This document shows positions 40,993 to 48,288 of a stretch of 64,000 nt of DNA, in pieces. Below the pieces are notes generated by a model that saw only the letters and a program-made list of their open reading frames with translations, did no database searches and was not told the origin of the DNA. Source of the DNA: CAIZQW01 sp942493055 (GTDB lineage Bacteria > Verrucomicrobiota > Kiritimatiellia > RFP12 > UBA1067); contig OW818680.1 in NCBI GenBank assembly GCA_942493055.1, forward strand, positions 4,898,001 through 4,962,000. The letters run 5' to 3'. The translations under genes and the position numbers were made by a program. The first letter of the stretch is position 1, and each line of letters starts with the position of its first letter.

Positions 40993-43746
40993 ATGACGAA
41001 TGAAAAGCCGACTCTCTTTTTGATTGATGTGATGCCCATGCTCTACAGGGGGCATTTTGCCTTCTTAAGCAGTCCTCGCAAAACAAGCACAGGCATTGTC
41101 ACCTCTGCCTTGACCGGCTTTGCTGCAAGCCTGTTTCAGATTTTGAACGAATATAAGCCCACCCATGTCGCCCTGGCCCTGGATCCGGAAGGGAAAACGT
41201 TCAGGCATGATGAATATCCTGAATATAAGGCCCAGCGCCAAAAGGCGCCAGAGGATATTGTTGCCTCAAAGCCCATGGTGATCGAACTGGCGACGGCACT
41301 GAATATCCCCATCATTTGCGTTGACGGCTTTGAAGCGGACGATGTCATGGGCACGTTGGCGGCCCGCGCCGGCGAGCAAGGCTGGACAACCTACCTCGCG
41401 ACGCCGGATAAGGACGTGGCGCAACTGGTCGGCCCCTCCACGCTGTTGTTCCGGCCCGGCAAGGCAGGCACGAATGCTGAAATCTACACGGAGAAGACCG
41501 TCTGCGAACATTGGCAGCTGACCTCCCCCGCCCAGATGATCGACTATCTGGGCATGGCCGGTGACGCCTCGGACAATATCCCAGGCATCAAGGGAGTCGG
41601 CGAGAAGACGGCTATCGCCCTGCTGGCGGAGTATGGGACGCTGGACAATGTCCTCGCCCATGCCGCTGAACTCAAGGGCAAGTTGGCGGAAAAGGTCGCC
41701 GCAGGAGCAGAAATGGCACGGCAGAGCCGTCATTTGGCGACCATCCGTACCGATGTGCCGATGCAGGTCTCGCTCGATGATTTGGTGCGCCGCCCCTATA
41801 ATGAAGCTGCGTTGCGGGATGTGCTGAAGAAATATGAATTGTTCGCGATGGGACGCCGTGTTCTCGGGGATCAATTTGATACGACAACCTCCACGAATGT
41901 CGGTTCCGAAGCAGAAGAGCGTCCGCTCAAGAAACTCGCGGATGTGCCGCATACGTATGTCTGCGCAAAATTGGACGAACAGATTGAAGCGTTGTTGAAG
42001 GCGCTGAGCGCTGCGTCGATCTGGTCGTTTGATACGGAGACGACAGGGCTCCATCCGCGACTCGACCGCCTGGTCGGCATGTCGTTCGCAACTGAAGCAG
42101 GCCGCGCGTGGTATGTGCCGGTTCCGGAGTCGCGTGAGGCTGCCCGCGCCTTGCTCGCACGCTTCCAGCCGCTGTTTGCAGATACGAGCAAGACGCGCAT
42201 CGCGCACAATGCGAAATTCGACTTGGCGATTTTACGTCAGTATGGCGTAGAGGTCCAGGGCACGCTTCATGACAGCATGCTGGCGCATTATGTGATTGAT
42301 GCCTCCGAGCGGCATGGCATGGATCACTTGGCCCGCCAGTATCTCAATTATATCCCGATCCCGATTACCGACCTGATTGGCGAAAAGAAAAAGGGTGCGG
42401 AACAGGGAAATATGGGCGATCTCTCTCCGGAGGAGATTTCCGACTATGCAGCAGAAGATGCGGATGTGACGTTTCAGCTCGATCGCCTCTTGCGCGAGAA
42501 GGTGAAGGAGGCCGGATGCCAATACGCGCTGGAACAGTGCGAAGAGCTGCTGGTGCCTGTCCTCCTGGACATGGAATATGAAGGGGTCCGCATCAATTCA
42601 GCGGCGCTCAAGGCGTATGGCCGTGAGCTGGACCGCGAACTGCTCGATCTGGAAATCAAGATTCGCGAATTAGGCGGCGGCAACTTCAACCCGTCTTCGC
42701 CCAAGCAGTTGGGTGAAGTGCTCTTTGACTACCTGAAGCTTGACCCTGAAGCCGCGCGTACAACAAACGGCCAGTATGCGACCAGCGAAGATGTGCTGCA
42801 ACGCATTCAGGACCGCCACCCGATTGTGCCGATGATCCTTGACCATCGCGCCTGCTCCAAACTCAAGTCGACATACGTGGACAAGCTGCCGGAGTGCATT
42901 GACCCCAATACGGGCCGCGTGCATACGAATTTTGCACAGGCCTTGACAGAGACAGGCCGTCTTTCATCCTCGGATCCGAACTTGCAAAATATTCCGATTC
43001 GCACGCAACGTGGCCAGCGTATCCGCGAGGCCTTTGTCGCGCGCGACGAGAACCATGTGTTGCTCTCAGCAGACTATTCTCAGGTCGAACTTCGCGTCAT
43101 GGCGGCTCTAAGCAAAGATAAGGGCATGATCGAAGCCTTTAAGCGCGGTGCGGACATTCACATGGAAACCGCGATGCGCGTCTATGGCGTCATGGAATTG
43201 TTTGTGACCCCTGAAATGCGCTCGGCCTGTAAGATGGTCAACTTCGGCATCATCTATGGCATCTCCGCCTTCGGACTGGGGCAGCGACTGGGTGTTCCGC
43301 GCAAGCAGGCAGCTGAGTTGATTGACACCTATTTTGCCCAGTATCCTGGTGTAAAAGCGTATATGGATAAGGCGACTCAGGACGCGAAGGATACGGGCTA
43401 TGCCGAGACGCTCCTGCACCGTCGGCGTTATCTGCGCGACATCAATTCGCGTAATGCGACATCGCGTCAGGGAGCTGAACGCAATGCTATCAATACGCCT
43501 GTACAGGGGACTGCTGCAGACCTCATTAAGCTGGCCATGGTGCGCGTGCATCGTGAATTACGCGAGCGTCGTTTAAAGACGAAGATGGTTTTGCAGATCC
43601 ACGACGAACTGTTGTTTGATGTGCCGCGCGAGGAAGCGGATACGGTCCGCACGCTGGTGCGTAATGCCATGACCACGGTGCTCGATATCGGCGTGCCGCT
43701 CGATGTCAGTATCGGTGTTGGCGACAACTGGCTCGTTGCGCACTAG
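40993..43746 (+). CDS. polA: DNA polymerase I, all three domains
   Basis: A 917-residue repair and Okazaki-fragment polymerase. The N-terminal 5'-3' nuclease has FLIDVMPMLYRGHFAF, FEADDVMGTLA, ATPDKDVAQLV and GDASDNIPGIKGVGEKTA. The 3'-5' proofreading domain is intact: SFDTETTGLHPRLDRLVG (Asp and Glu about residues 347 and 349), AHNAKFDLAIL and YAAEDADVTFQL. The polymerase domain has motif A LSADYSQVELRVMA (about 693), motif B RSACKMVNFGIIYG and motif C LQIHDELLFDV (about 869). Many lineages have lost proofreading; this one has kept the residues. It appears to be transcribed from a promoter directly against the ATG. Confidence 0.97.
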   Translation: MTNEKPTLFLIDVMPMLYRGHFAFLSSPRKTSTGIVTSALTGFAASLFQILNEYKPTHVALALDPEGKTFRHDEYPEYKAQRQKAPEDIVASKPMVIELATALNIPIICVDGFEADDVMGTLAARAGEQGWTTYLATPDKDVAQLVGPSTLLFRPGKAGTNAEIYTEKTVCEHWQLTSPAQMIDYLGMAGDASDNIPGIKGVGEKTAIALLAEYGTLDNVLAHAAELKGKLAEKVAAGAEMARQSRHLATIRTDVPMQVSLDDLVRRPYNEAALRDVLKKYELFAMGRRVLGDQFDTTTSTNVGSEAEERPLKKLADVPHTYVCAKLDEQIEALLKALSAASIWSFDTETTGLHPRLDRLVGMSFATEAGRAWYVPVPESREAARALLARFQPLFADTSKTRIAHNAKFDLAILRQYGVEVQGTLHDSMLAHYVIDASERHGMDHLARQYLNYIPIPITDLIGEKKKGAEQGNMGDLSPEEISDYAAEDADVTFQLDRLLREKVKEAGCQYALEQCEELLVPVLLDMEYEGVRINSAALKAYGRELDRELLDLEIKIRELGGGNFNPSSPKQLGEVLFDYLKLDPEAARTTNGQYATSEDVLQRIQDRHPIVPMILDHRACSKLKSTYVDKLPECIDPNTGRVHTNFAQALTETGRLSSSDPNLQNIPIRTQRGQRIREAFVARDENHVLLSADYSQVELRVMAALSKDKGMIEAFKRGADIHMETAMRVYGVMELFVTPEMRSACKMVNFGIIYGISAFGLGQRLGVPRKQAAELIDTYFAQYPGVKAYMDKATQDAKDTGYAETLLHRRRYLRDINSRNATSRQGAERNAINTPVQGTAADLIKLAMVRVHRELRERRLKTKMVLQIHDELLFDVPREEADTVRTLVRNAMTTVLDIGVPLDVSIGVGDNWLVAH

Positions 43747-43780
43747 AATGTGTTGAATGCCGGTCAATGGCGTTCCCAGG

Positions 43781-43833
43781 GCACAGGCAAGCCCGCCGCC
43801 CGGGGGTACCGGGAATAAACGAAGGAGTAACTT
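43781..43833. repeat. R repeat, copy R1
   Basis: Left flank GCACAGGCAAGCCCGCCGCC, hairpin CCCGG-GGGTA-CCGGG, right flank AATAAACGAAGGAGTAACTT. It begins 35 bp after the polA stop and opens the 43.8-44.7 kb array; the gap 43747-44830 contains no gene. Confidence 0.8.
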
Positions 43834-44101
43834 TTTTAGCATCGAATAGCGCGAACCACACGAATAAAAAGAATGTTTTACGCGAAGATCGCTATGAGAG
43901 GTGCTTGCACGTCCGGCAGCTGCCGGACCCCGCAAGTGGCTGAATACAGCCGGGGCTTATCTCGTGCAAGCACCCGAGTGTCACTCATCGACTCTGGGTG
44001 AAGGACGAGCTGTGCCGTCGGCGTATTCGCCGAGTGCGTAGGCACGCCGTCCTTCACCCAAATAGCGCTCTTTGCGAAAAAGTATTCAAGAATGAAAGTT
44101 C
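43834..44101. repeat. Insert U1: three-way-junction element, copy 1
   Basis: A 268-bp sequence found again at 44452-44709. The outer arms are 43881-43895 and 44062-44076 (13 Watson-Crick and 1 G-U pair of 15). Arm A is a perfect 12-bp stem, 43900-43911 with 43963-43974, carrying inner stems including a 16-bp palindrome at 43912-43927. Arm B is a perfect 13-bp stem, 43995-44007 with 44048-44060, with inner GTGCC/GGCAC and CGGCG/CGCCG stems. The left edge has CGAA or AGAA at 43843, 43852, 43861 and 43870, 9 bp apart. No open frame is conserved. Confidence 0.75.
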
Positions 44102-44157
44102 AAGTTAGAGACAAGCCCCCCGCGCGGCTGCGCCACGAACAAACGGACTGGTAACTT
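44102..44157. repeat. R repeat, copy R2
   Basis: Begins AAGTTAGAGACAAGCCCCCC and ends AACAAACGGACTGGTAACTT. The central hairpin is GCGC-GGCT-GCGC, a different sequence with the same fold as in the other copies. Confidence 0.8.
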
Positions 44158-44265
44158 TTTATCAACGAATTAAACGAATTGAACGAATTGAGAGTAGGGT
44201 AAGTAGTTGCTCGCAAAGCAGAATAAAAATTAGTTGAATTAGTTTAATTAGTTGAAAAACTCTTC
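44158..44265. repeat. Insert U2: period-9 inverted arms
   Basis: ACGAATT begins at 44165, 44174 and 44183; ATTAGTT begins at 44229, 44238 and 44247. Each set has an exact 9-bp period. The two arms pair over about 27 bp with one G-A mismatch in each 9-bp unit, enclosing a roughly 36-base loop. Confidence 0.7.
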
Positions 44266-44319
44266 AAGTTACAGGCAAGCCCGCCGCCAGCGGAGCTGGA
44301 ATAAACGAAGGAGTAACTT
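44266..44319. repeat. R repeat, copy R3
   Basis: Begins AAGTTACAGGCAAGCCCGCC and ends AATAAACGAAGGAGTAACTT. The central hairpin is CCAGC-GGA-GCTGG. The AAGTTAC and GTAACTT ends are exact complements. Confidence 0.82.
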
Positions 44320-44396
44320 GTTTCTCACAGAGCCTACAGAGTGCACAGAGAAAAAACAAATCCCCAAAATCCTGTTAATCCTGTCAAAAAAAACTG
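44320..44396. repeat. Insert U3: two period-9 tracts
   Basis: ACAGAG begins at 44327, 44336 and 44345; AATCCTGT begins at 44368 and 44377. Both have a 9-bp period. The ACAGAG tract resembles the one at 37471-37497. Confidence 0.68.
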
Positions 44397-44451
44397 AAGT
44401 TAGAGACAAGCGCCCCGCCCGGGGTTCCGGGAATAAACCGACTGGTAACTT
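44397..44451. repeat. R repeat, copy R4
   Basis: Begins AAGTTAGAGACAAGCGCCCC and ends AATAAACCGACTGGTAACTT. The central hairpin is CCCGG-GGTT-CCGGG. Confidence 0.8.
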
Positions 44452-44709
44452 ATTTAGCATCGAATAGCGCGAACCACACGAATAAAAAGAATGTTTTACG
44501 CGAAGATCGCTATGAGAGGTGCTTGCACGGAAAGCCCCCGCAAGTGGCTGAATACAGCCGGGGCTTATCTCGTGCAAGCACCCGAGTGTCACGCATCGAC
44601 TCTGGGTGAAGGACGAGCTGTGCCGTCGGCGTATTCGCCGAATGCGTAGGCACGCCGTCCTTCACCCAAATAGCGCTCTTTGCGAAAAAGTATTCAAGAA
44701 TGAAAGTTC
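44452..44709. repeat. Insert U1, copy 2 of the three-way-junction element
   Basis: Near-identical to 43834-44101. Outer arms 44499-44513 and 44670-44684, and both inner stems, are conserved. Differences are confined mainly to arm tips: the 16-bp palindrome of copy 1 is replaced by a short GAAAGCC segment, and single changes fall at unpaired or tip positions. Confidence 0.75.
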
Positions 44710-44723
44710 AAGTTAGAGGCAAG
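44710..44723. repeat. R repeat, truncated copy R5
   Basis: Only the left end AAGTTAGAGGCAAG is kept; the sequence then departs (ACTCCGAGTC). It closes the array, 107 bp before the esterase gene. Confidence 0.65.
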
Positions 44724-44830
44724 ACTCCGAGTCGAAAGCCACAGCCATTTCAAATTACCGTATTCCATTTTTAGCCGTAATGTGAGATACTGAACACGAT
44801 TTTGTGAGCCAATAAACCGAGGAGAAGTAA

Positions 44831-45598
44831 ATGAATGCGATAAAAGGGATTGTGATGATGAGTATGGTGGCAACGATGGCATCAGCGCATAAGGCGCTCG
44901 AATTTACCAAGGCGGAGTCCATTTCAGATGACTCCGGCGCAACGCTGGCGTATCAGATTTATGTGCCCGCGAATGTACCTGCGGATAAGAAGGTCCCGCT
45001 CGTCCTCTTTTTGCATGGGGCAGGGGAGCGCGGGAACGACAACACCAATCAGTTGAAGCATGGCGCTATGAACCTCATCCGCTATGCGCAGTCGAATGAA
45101 GCTGCCGTCATCATCTTCCCGCAGTGCCCCAAGGATAAAAAATGGGCTGAAGTCAATTGGAATGCACCGGCGCACACGATGCCGGAGCAGCCCTCCTCGT
45201 CGATGGCGCTCATCTTTAAGTTGCTCGAGGAGAAGACCAAGAAGCTCCCCGTTGATAAGAGTCGTATCTATGTGACCGGCGTCTCCATGGGCGGCTATGG
45301 AACTTGGGACATCCTGCAGCGCAAGCCAGGTTATTTTGCCGCTGCACTGCCCATCTGCGGCGGCGGCGACGTTGCCGGCGCACCGCTCATGAAATCCACG
45401 CCCATCTGGACCGTGCATGGTGATCAGGATAAGTCCGTCCCGGTCTCCCGCTCGCGTGACATGGTTGCTGCGCTGAAAGCGTGCGGAGGGAATATTCAGT
45501 ACACGGAAGTTCCAGGCGCTGGACATGATGTCTGGACGCGGACCTATGCCGATATCTCGATGATCAAGTGGCTCTTCTCGCAGCGGTTGAAGAAATAA
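44831..45598 (+). CDS. Secreted alpha/beta-hydrolase esterase (CE1/dienelactone hydrolase-like)
   Basis: A 255-residue exported hydrolase. A signal peptide (about 1-19, ending ASAH) precedes an alpha/beta-hydrolase domain. VPLVLFLHGAGERGNDNTNQ forms the oxyanion region, GVSMGGYGTW carries the catalytic serine (about residue 152), HGDQDKSVPV the aspartate and GAGHDVWTRT the histidine. The architecture is that of 'phospholipase/carboxylesterase' or feruloyl/acetyl-xylan esterase relatives common in polysaccharide degraders. A GAGGAG ribosome binding site precedes the ATG. It is 4 bases upstream of the DUF6055 gene, so they are co-transcribed. The exact ester cleaved is unknown. Confidence 0.83.
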   Translation: MNAIKGIVMMSMVATMASAHKALEFTKAESISDDSGATLAYQIYVPANVPADKKVPLVLFLHGAGERGNDNTNQLKHGAMNLIRYAQSNEAAVIIFPQCPKDKKWAEVNWNAPAHTMPEQPSSSMALIFKLLEEKTKKLPVDKSRIYVTGVSMGGYGTWDILQRKPGYFAAALPICGGGDVAGAPLMKSTPIWTVHGDQDKSVPVSRSRDMVAALKACGGNIQYTEVPGAGHDVWTRTYADISMIKWLFSQRLKK

Positions 45599-45602
45599 AA
45601 CC

Positions 45603-48281
45603 ATGAAGTTAGCATTTAAGTGGATCATGAGTTTGTGCGTGCTAGTCTCAGCCGCAACCGCTATTGGCACCACCTGCGTGACGAATCAGGTTGTGGGAGC
45701 GTCTGGAAAACTGGACCAGCCGCTTGATTTGGATTTAGGATTTAATAACGCGCTCTTTATCCATGTCGCGAAACCTCAAGCCACACCTTATGCAGACTTT
45801 ACGGTCGCTTTTAACTGTGCTACCGAGCATCAGGTCCTGTTCAGCCATGTGCCTGTCGGGGATGATGGCAGGGTTGTGCTGGAGATGAATCCGTATTTTT
45901 CGTGGCGCGGACAACTCACGCAGGTGCGTGTGGAGAGCACGAATGCGAGTATCACTGCTGTGGCGGTCGGGGATGGCGATGCAGGCACGTATGAGGTTTC
46001 GGAGGAGCAGGCCAACGACGAGAATCTCAGGGTGCCCAAGCAGATGGACTCAAAGCACTTTCGGGTGTTATATGGAAGCGGCGAAGGGGAAAGCTTTACA
46101 GATGAGCAGGCGAAGGTCACCTTGCGCAACCTTGAGGATTGCTGGCGCTTCTTTGTGCATGTGCTAAGAATGAAGTCTCCGTCCGAGACTTCTGAAAAGC
46201 GCTATCGCCTCTTTCTGACGACCATGTTCGGCGGCTACAGCGGCGGCGGACTCGGGATCAATATTGACCCCAGCGGCTTGGAGGGCAATCCGCCGACACA
46301 TGTGATTCCGCATGAACTCATGCATATCTTTCAGGGACACGGGCCCACTGACTGGTATGAGGCGCATGCTAATTACGCTGTCGAGCAGTGGCTCTCCTGG
46401 ATCAGGCCCTGTCTTGAAGGGCCTGCCAGCACGCTGGAATCTGGCTTCCCGAAGATGACCTTCTGGTACCTCACGCATGGACGGCATTACTATGTGTGCT
46501 GGCCGTTCCTCCTGTATCTGGATGAGAATCCGGACAACCTGCCGGGCTTAGGACAAGGCACGGTTTCACGCATCTGGTCCTCGACACGCGGCGAGGAGGG
46601 AATCTATACCGTGCTTCAGCGGCTGAATCCCGAACTGGATCTGAAAAAAGTAATCGGACTTTATGCGCAACGGAATCTGGTGTGGGATTATAAAAACAAA
46701 GAGGGCATGCTGAAGAATGTCATGGAGTGGGGCGATACTCCACAGGGAATTTATGCTTCTCCGCTGGTTGCTCGGCCTGACAAGAAGAGTGTATGGTTGC
46801 CGCCCTCCCATCTCGCGCCGCAACAAGGCGCTTATCTTATCCACGAACTGAAACCGCATGCGGGTAAACAAGCCATCAGCGTGCAGTTCAACGGTCTTGA
46901 CGATCCAAGGCGTGGCGCGGACTGGCGGTGGAGCTTCGTGGCTGTAAAGCCGGATCGCACAGCGCGTTATTCCGGCCTCTACGGACAAGGGGAATGTGCA
47001 ACGTTTTCCCTAACGAAGGACGAGTCCGAACTCTATCTGGTTGTGGCGGCGACACCTGGACGCTTCTTAAATGGAACTCAAGATGATCTGCTCTATCCCT
47101 ATCAGAGCCACCCGCAGCGTCAGCGCTTTCCGTACGAACTGACGTTGACGGACTGTGATCCAGCGCTGCCGTTGCCCGCGTCTAAAGAGGGTGGAAAACA
47201 ACATCCCAATGGTGGCGGCTTTGTTTCAGAGGAGAGCACGGTAGATGAAATGGCGTATGTCGGCCCGCATGCGCGTGTTGTTGATGAGGCGCGCGTCTAT
47301 GGCTCTGCGCGCATTGATGACTACGCACAGGTGTCCGGACGTGCTGTCGTGCGCGACCGTGCTGTTGTGCGCGGCTTTGCAAAGGTGCGCGATGAAGCTG
47401 TAGTCAAGGGCGATGCGAGCGTGAGTGACTGGGCAGAGGTCTATGACACTGCGGAGGTCTCGCAGCAGGCGCGGGTGGCAGGCCATGCGATGATTCATGG
47501 CAGAGCACGCGTGGAGGATGTTGCCCGTGTGGAGGGTGTCGCGGATGTCTGGAGTTCAGAAGATGAGCTCACACGTATTAAGGGTGATGCGGTGCTCGGT
47601 GGTGACTACGGGGGCGCTCTATCCGTCAGCAATGGCTTCCACTTTGGCTTCATGCCTTGGGAGGCCTGCAAGCAGGAGTGGATTGATGTCCGCCTGGCGC
47701 CTGCAGGACTTTTTGTGGAATATGATTTTACAGAAGGCCTTGCGAATTTCGCAAAGGACACATACGGTGTGACGGACGCGCTGCTGGTCGGACAGCCCGC
47801 ATGGCAGGCGACGCTCGACGGGCGAAACGGGGTCCTGAATTTCAACGGGGAAGGCCAGTATGCACTGTTGGAGGCGTCGGTACTGGATTGGAAAGGAATA
47901 GTGTTCACTCTTTATGTCAGGCCTGAGAAGAAGACGACACAGCCTGTTCTGTCGCTTTCCTGCGATGAGGCAAATGGAGTATATTTTGCACTCAAGGATG
48001 GCGCGCCAGAATTGACGATCATGAAAAACGGTCAGGCGACACGGGTGACATCCTCAAAAAAGATTGCATTGGATACATGGACCCTGATCGGCTTTTCGAT
48101 GGATGGTGAAAAAGCAGCCATCCTCATGGAGGGTCAATCTGTTGCAACAGCGCCATCGCCAGGCTCTCCAGCGCAACTCTGCTTGCCTATACATCCAGGC
48201 ACACGCCCCGCCTTCTATTTGGGGCGTGACCAGCAGCGCTTCTTCTCAGGCGCCATGGACTGCATACGTTTCAGCCGATAG
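45603..48281 (+). CDS. DUF6055-type putative metallopeptidase with beta-helix and LamG-like domains
   Basis: An 892-residue exported protein. After a signal peptide (about 1-20), residues 140-400 resemble DUF6055, with the zinc-peptidase-like motif IPHELMHIFQGHG (HExxH near residue 237) followed by DWYEAHANYAVEQW, where the Glu could be a further ligand. About 545-645 is a left-handed parallel beta-helix made of hexapeptide-like units (ARVYGSARIDDYAQVSG, VVRDRAVVRGFAKV). About 700-885 is a concanavalin/LamG-like domain. The combination suggests a peptidase targeted to glycans or mucin-like glycoproteins; that role is inference. It follows the esterase by 4 bases. Confidence 0.75.
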   Translation: MKLAFKWIMSLCVLVSAATAIGTTCVTNQVVGASGKLDQPLDLDLGFNNALFIHVAKPQATPYADFTVAFNCATEHQVLFSHVPVGDDGRVVLEMNPYFSWRGQLTQVRVESTNASITAVAVGDGDAGTYEVSEEQANDENLRVPKQMDSKHFRVLYGSGEGESFTDEQAKVTLRNLEDCWRFFVHVLRMKSPSETSEKRYRLFLTTMFGGYSGGGLGINIDPSGLEGNPPTHVIPHELMHIFQGHGPTDWYEAHANYAVEQWLSWIRPCLEGPASTLESGFPKMTFWYLTHGRHYYVCWPFLLYLDENPDNLPGLGQGTVSRIWSSTRGEEGIYTVLQRLNPELDLKKVIGLYAQRNLVWDYKNKEGMLKNVMEWGDTPQGIYASPLVARPDKKSVWLPPSHLAPQQGAYLIHELKPHAGKQAISVQFNGLDDPRRGADWRWSFVAVKPDRTARYSGLYGQGECATFSLTKDESELYLVVAATPGRFLNGTQDDLLYPYQSHPQRQRFPYELTLTDCDPALPLPASKEGGKQHPNGGGFVSEESTVDEMAYVGPHARVVDEARVYGSARIDDYAQVSGRAVVRDRAVVRGFAKVRDEAVVKGDASVSDWAEVYDTAEVSQQARVAGHAMIHGRARVEDVARVEGVADVWSSEDELTRIKGDAVLGGDYGGALSVSNGFHFGFMPWEACKQEWIDVRLAPAGLFVEYDFTEGLANFAKDTYGVTDALLVGQPAWQATLDGRNGVLNFNGEGQYALLEASVLDWKGIVFTLYVRPEKKTTQPVLSLSCDEANGVYFALKDGAPELTIMKNGQATRVTSSKKIALDTWTLIGFSMDGEKAAILMEGQSVATAPSPGSPAQLCLPIHPGTRPAFYLGRDQQRFFSGAMDCIRFSR

Positions 48282-48288
48282 CACGTTT

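Noticed and set aside
37594..43746. A complete histidine operon around hisG
   Set aside because: Neighbours are a SIMPL protein, a TPR lipoprotein, a ribosomal-like small gene and polA; no other his gene is present.
43781..44723. R repeats as integron attC sites
   Set aside because: attC sites run from a box ending in AAC to a box beginning GTT. Here each repeat begins with GTTA and ends with TAAC, the 7-base boxes do not fit RYYYAAC/GTTRRRY, and no integrase is present.
43781..44723. R repeats as a CRISPR array
   Set aside because: Repeats differ in their cores, the inserts vary from 77 to 268 bp and two inserts are duplicates; there are no cas genes in the window.
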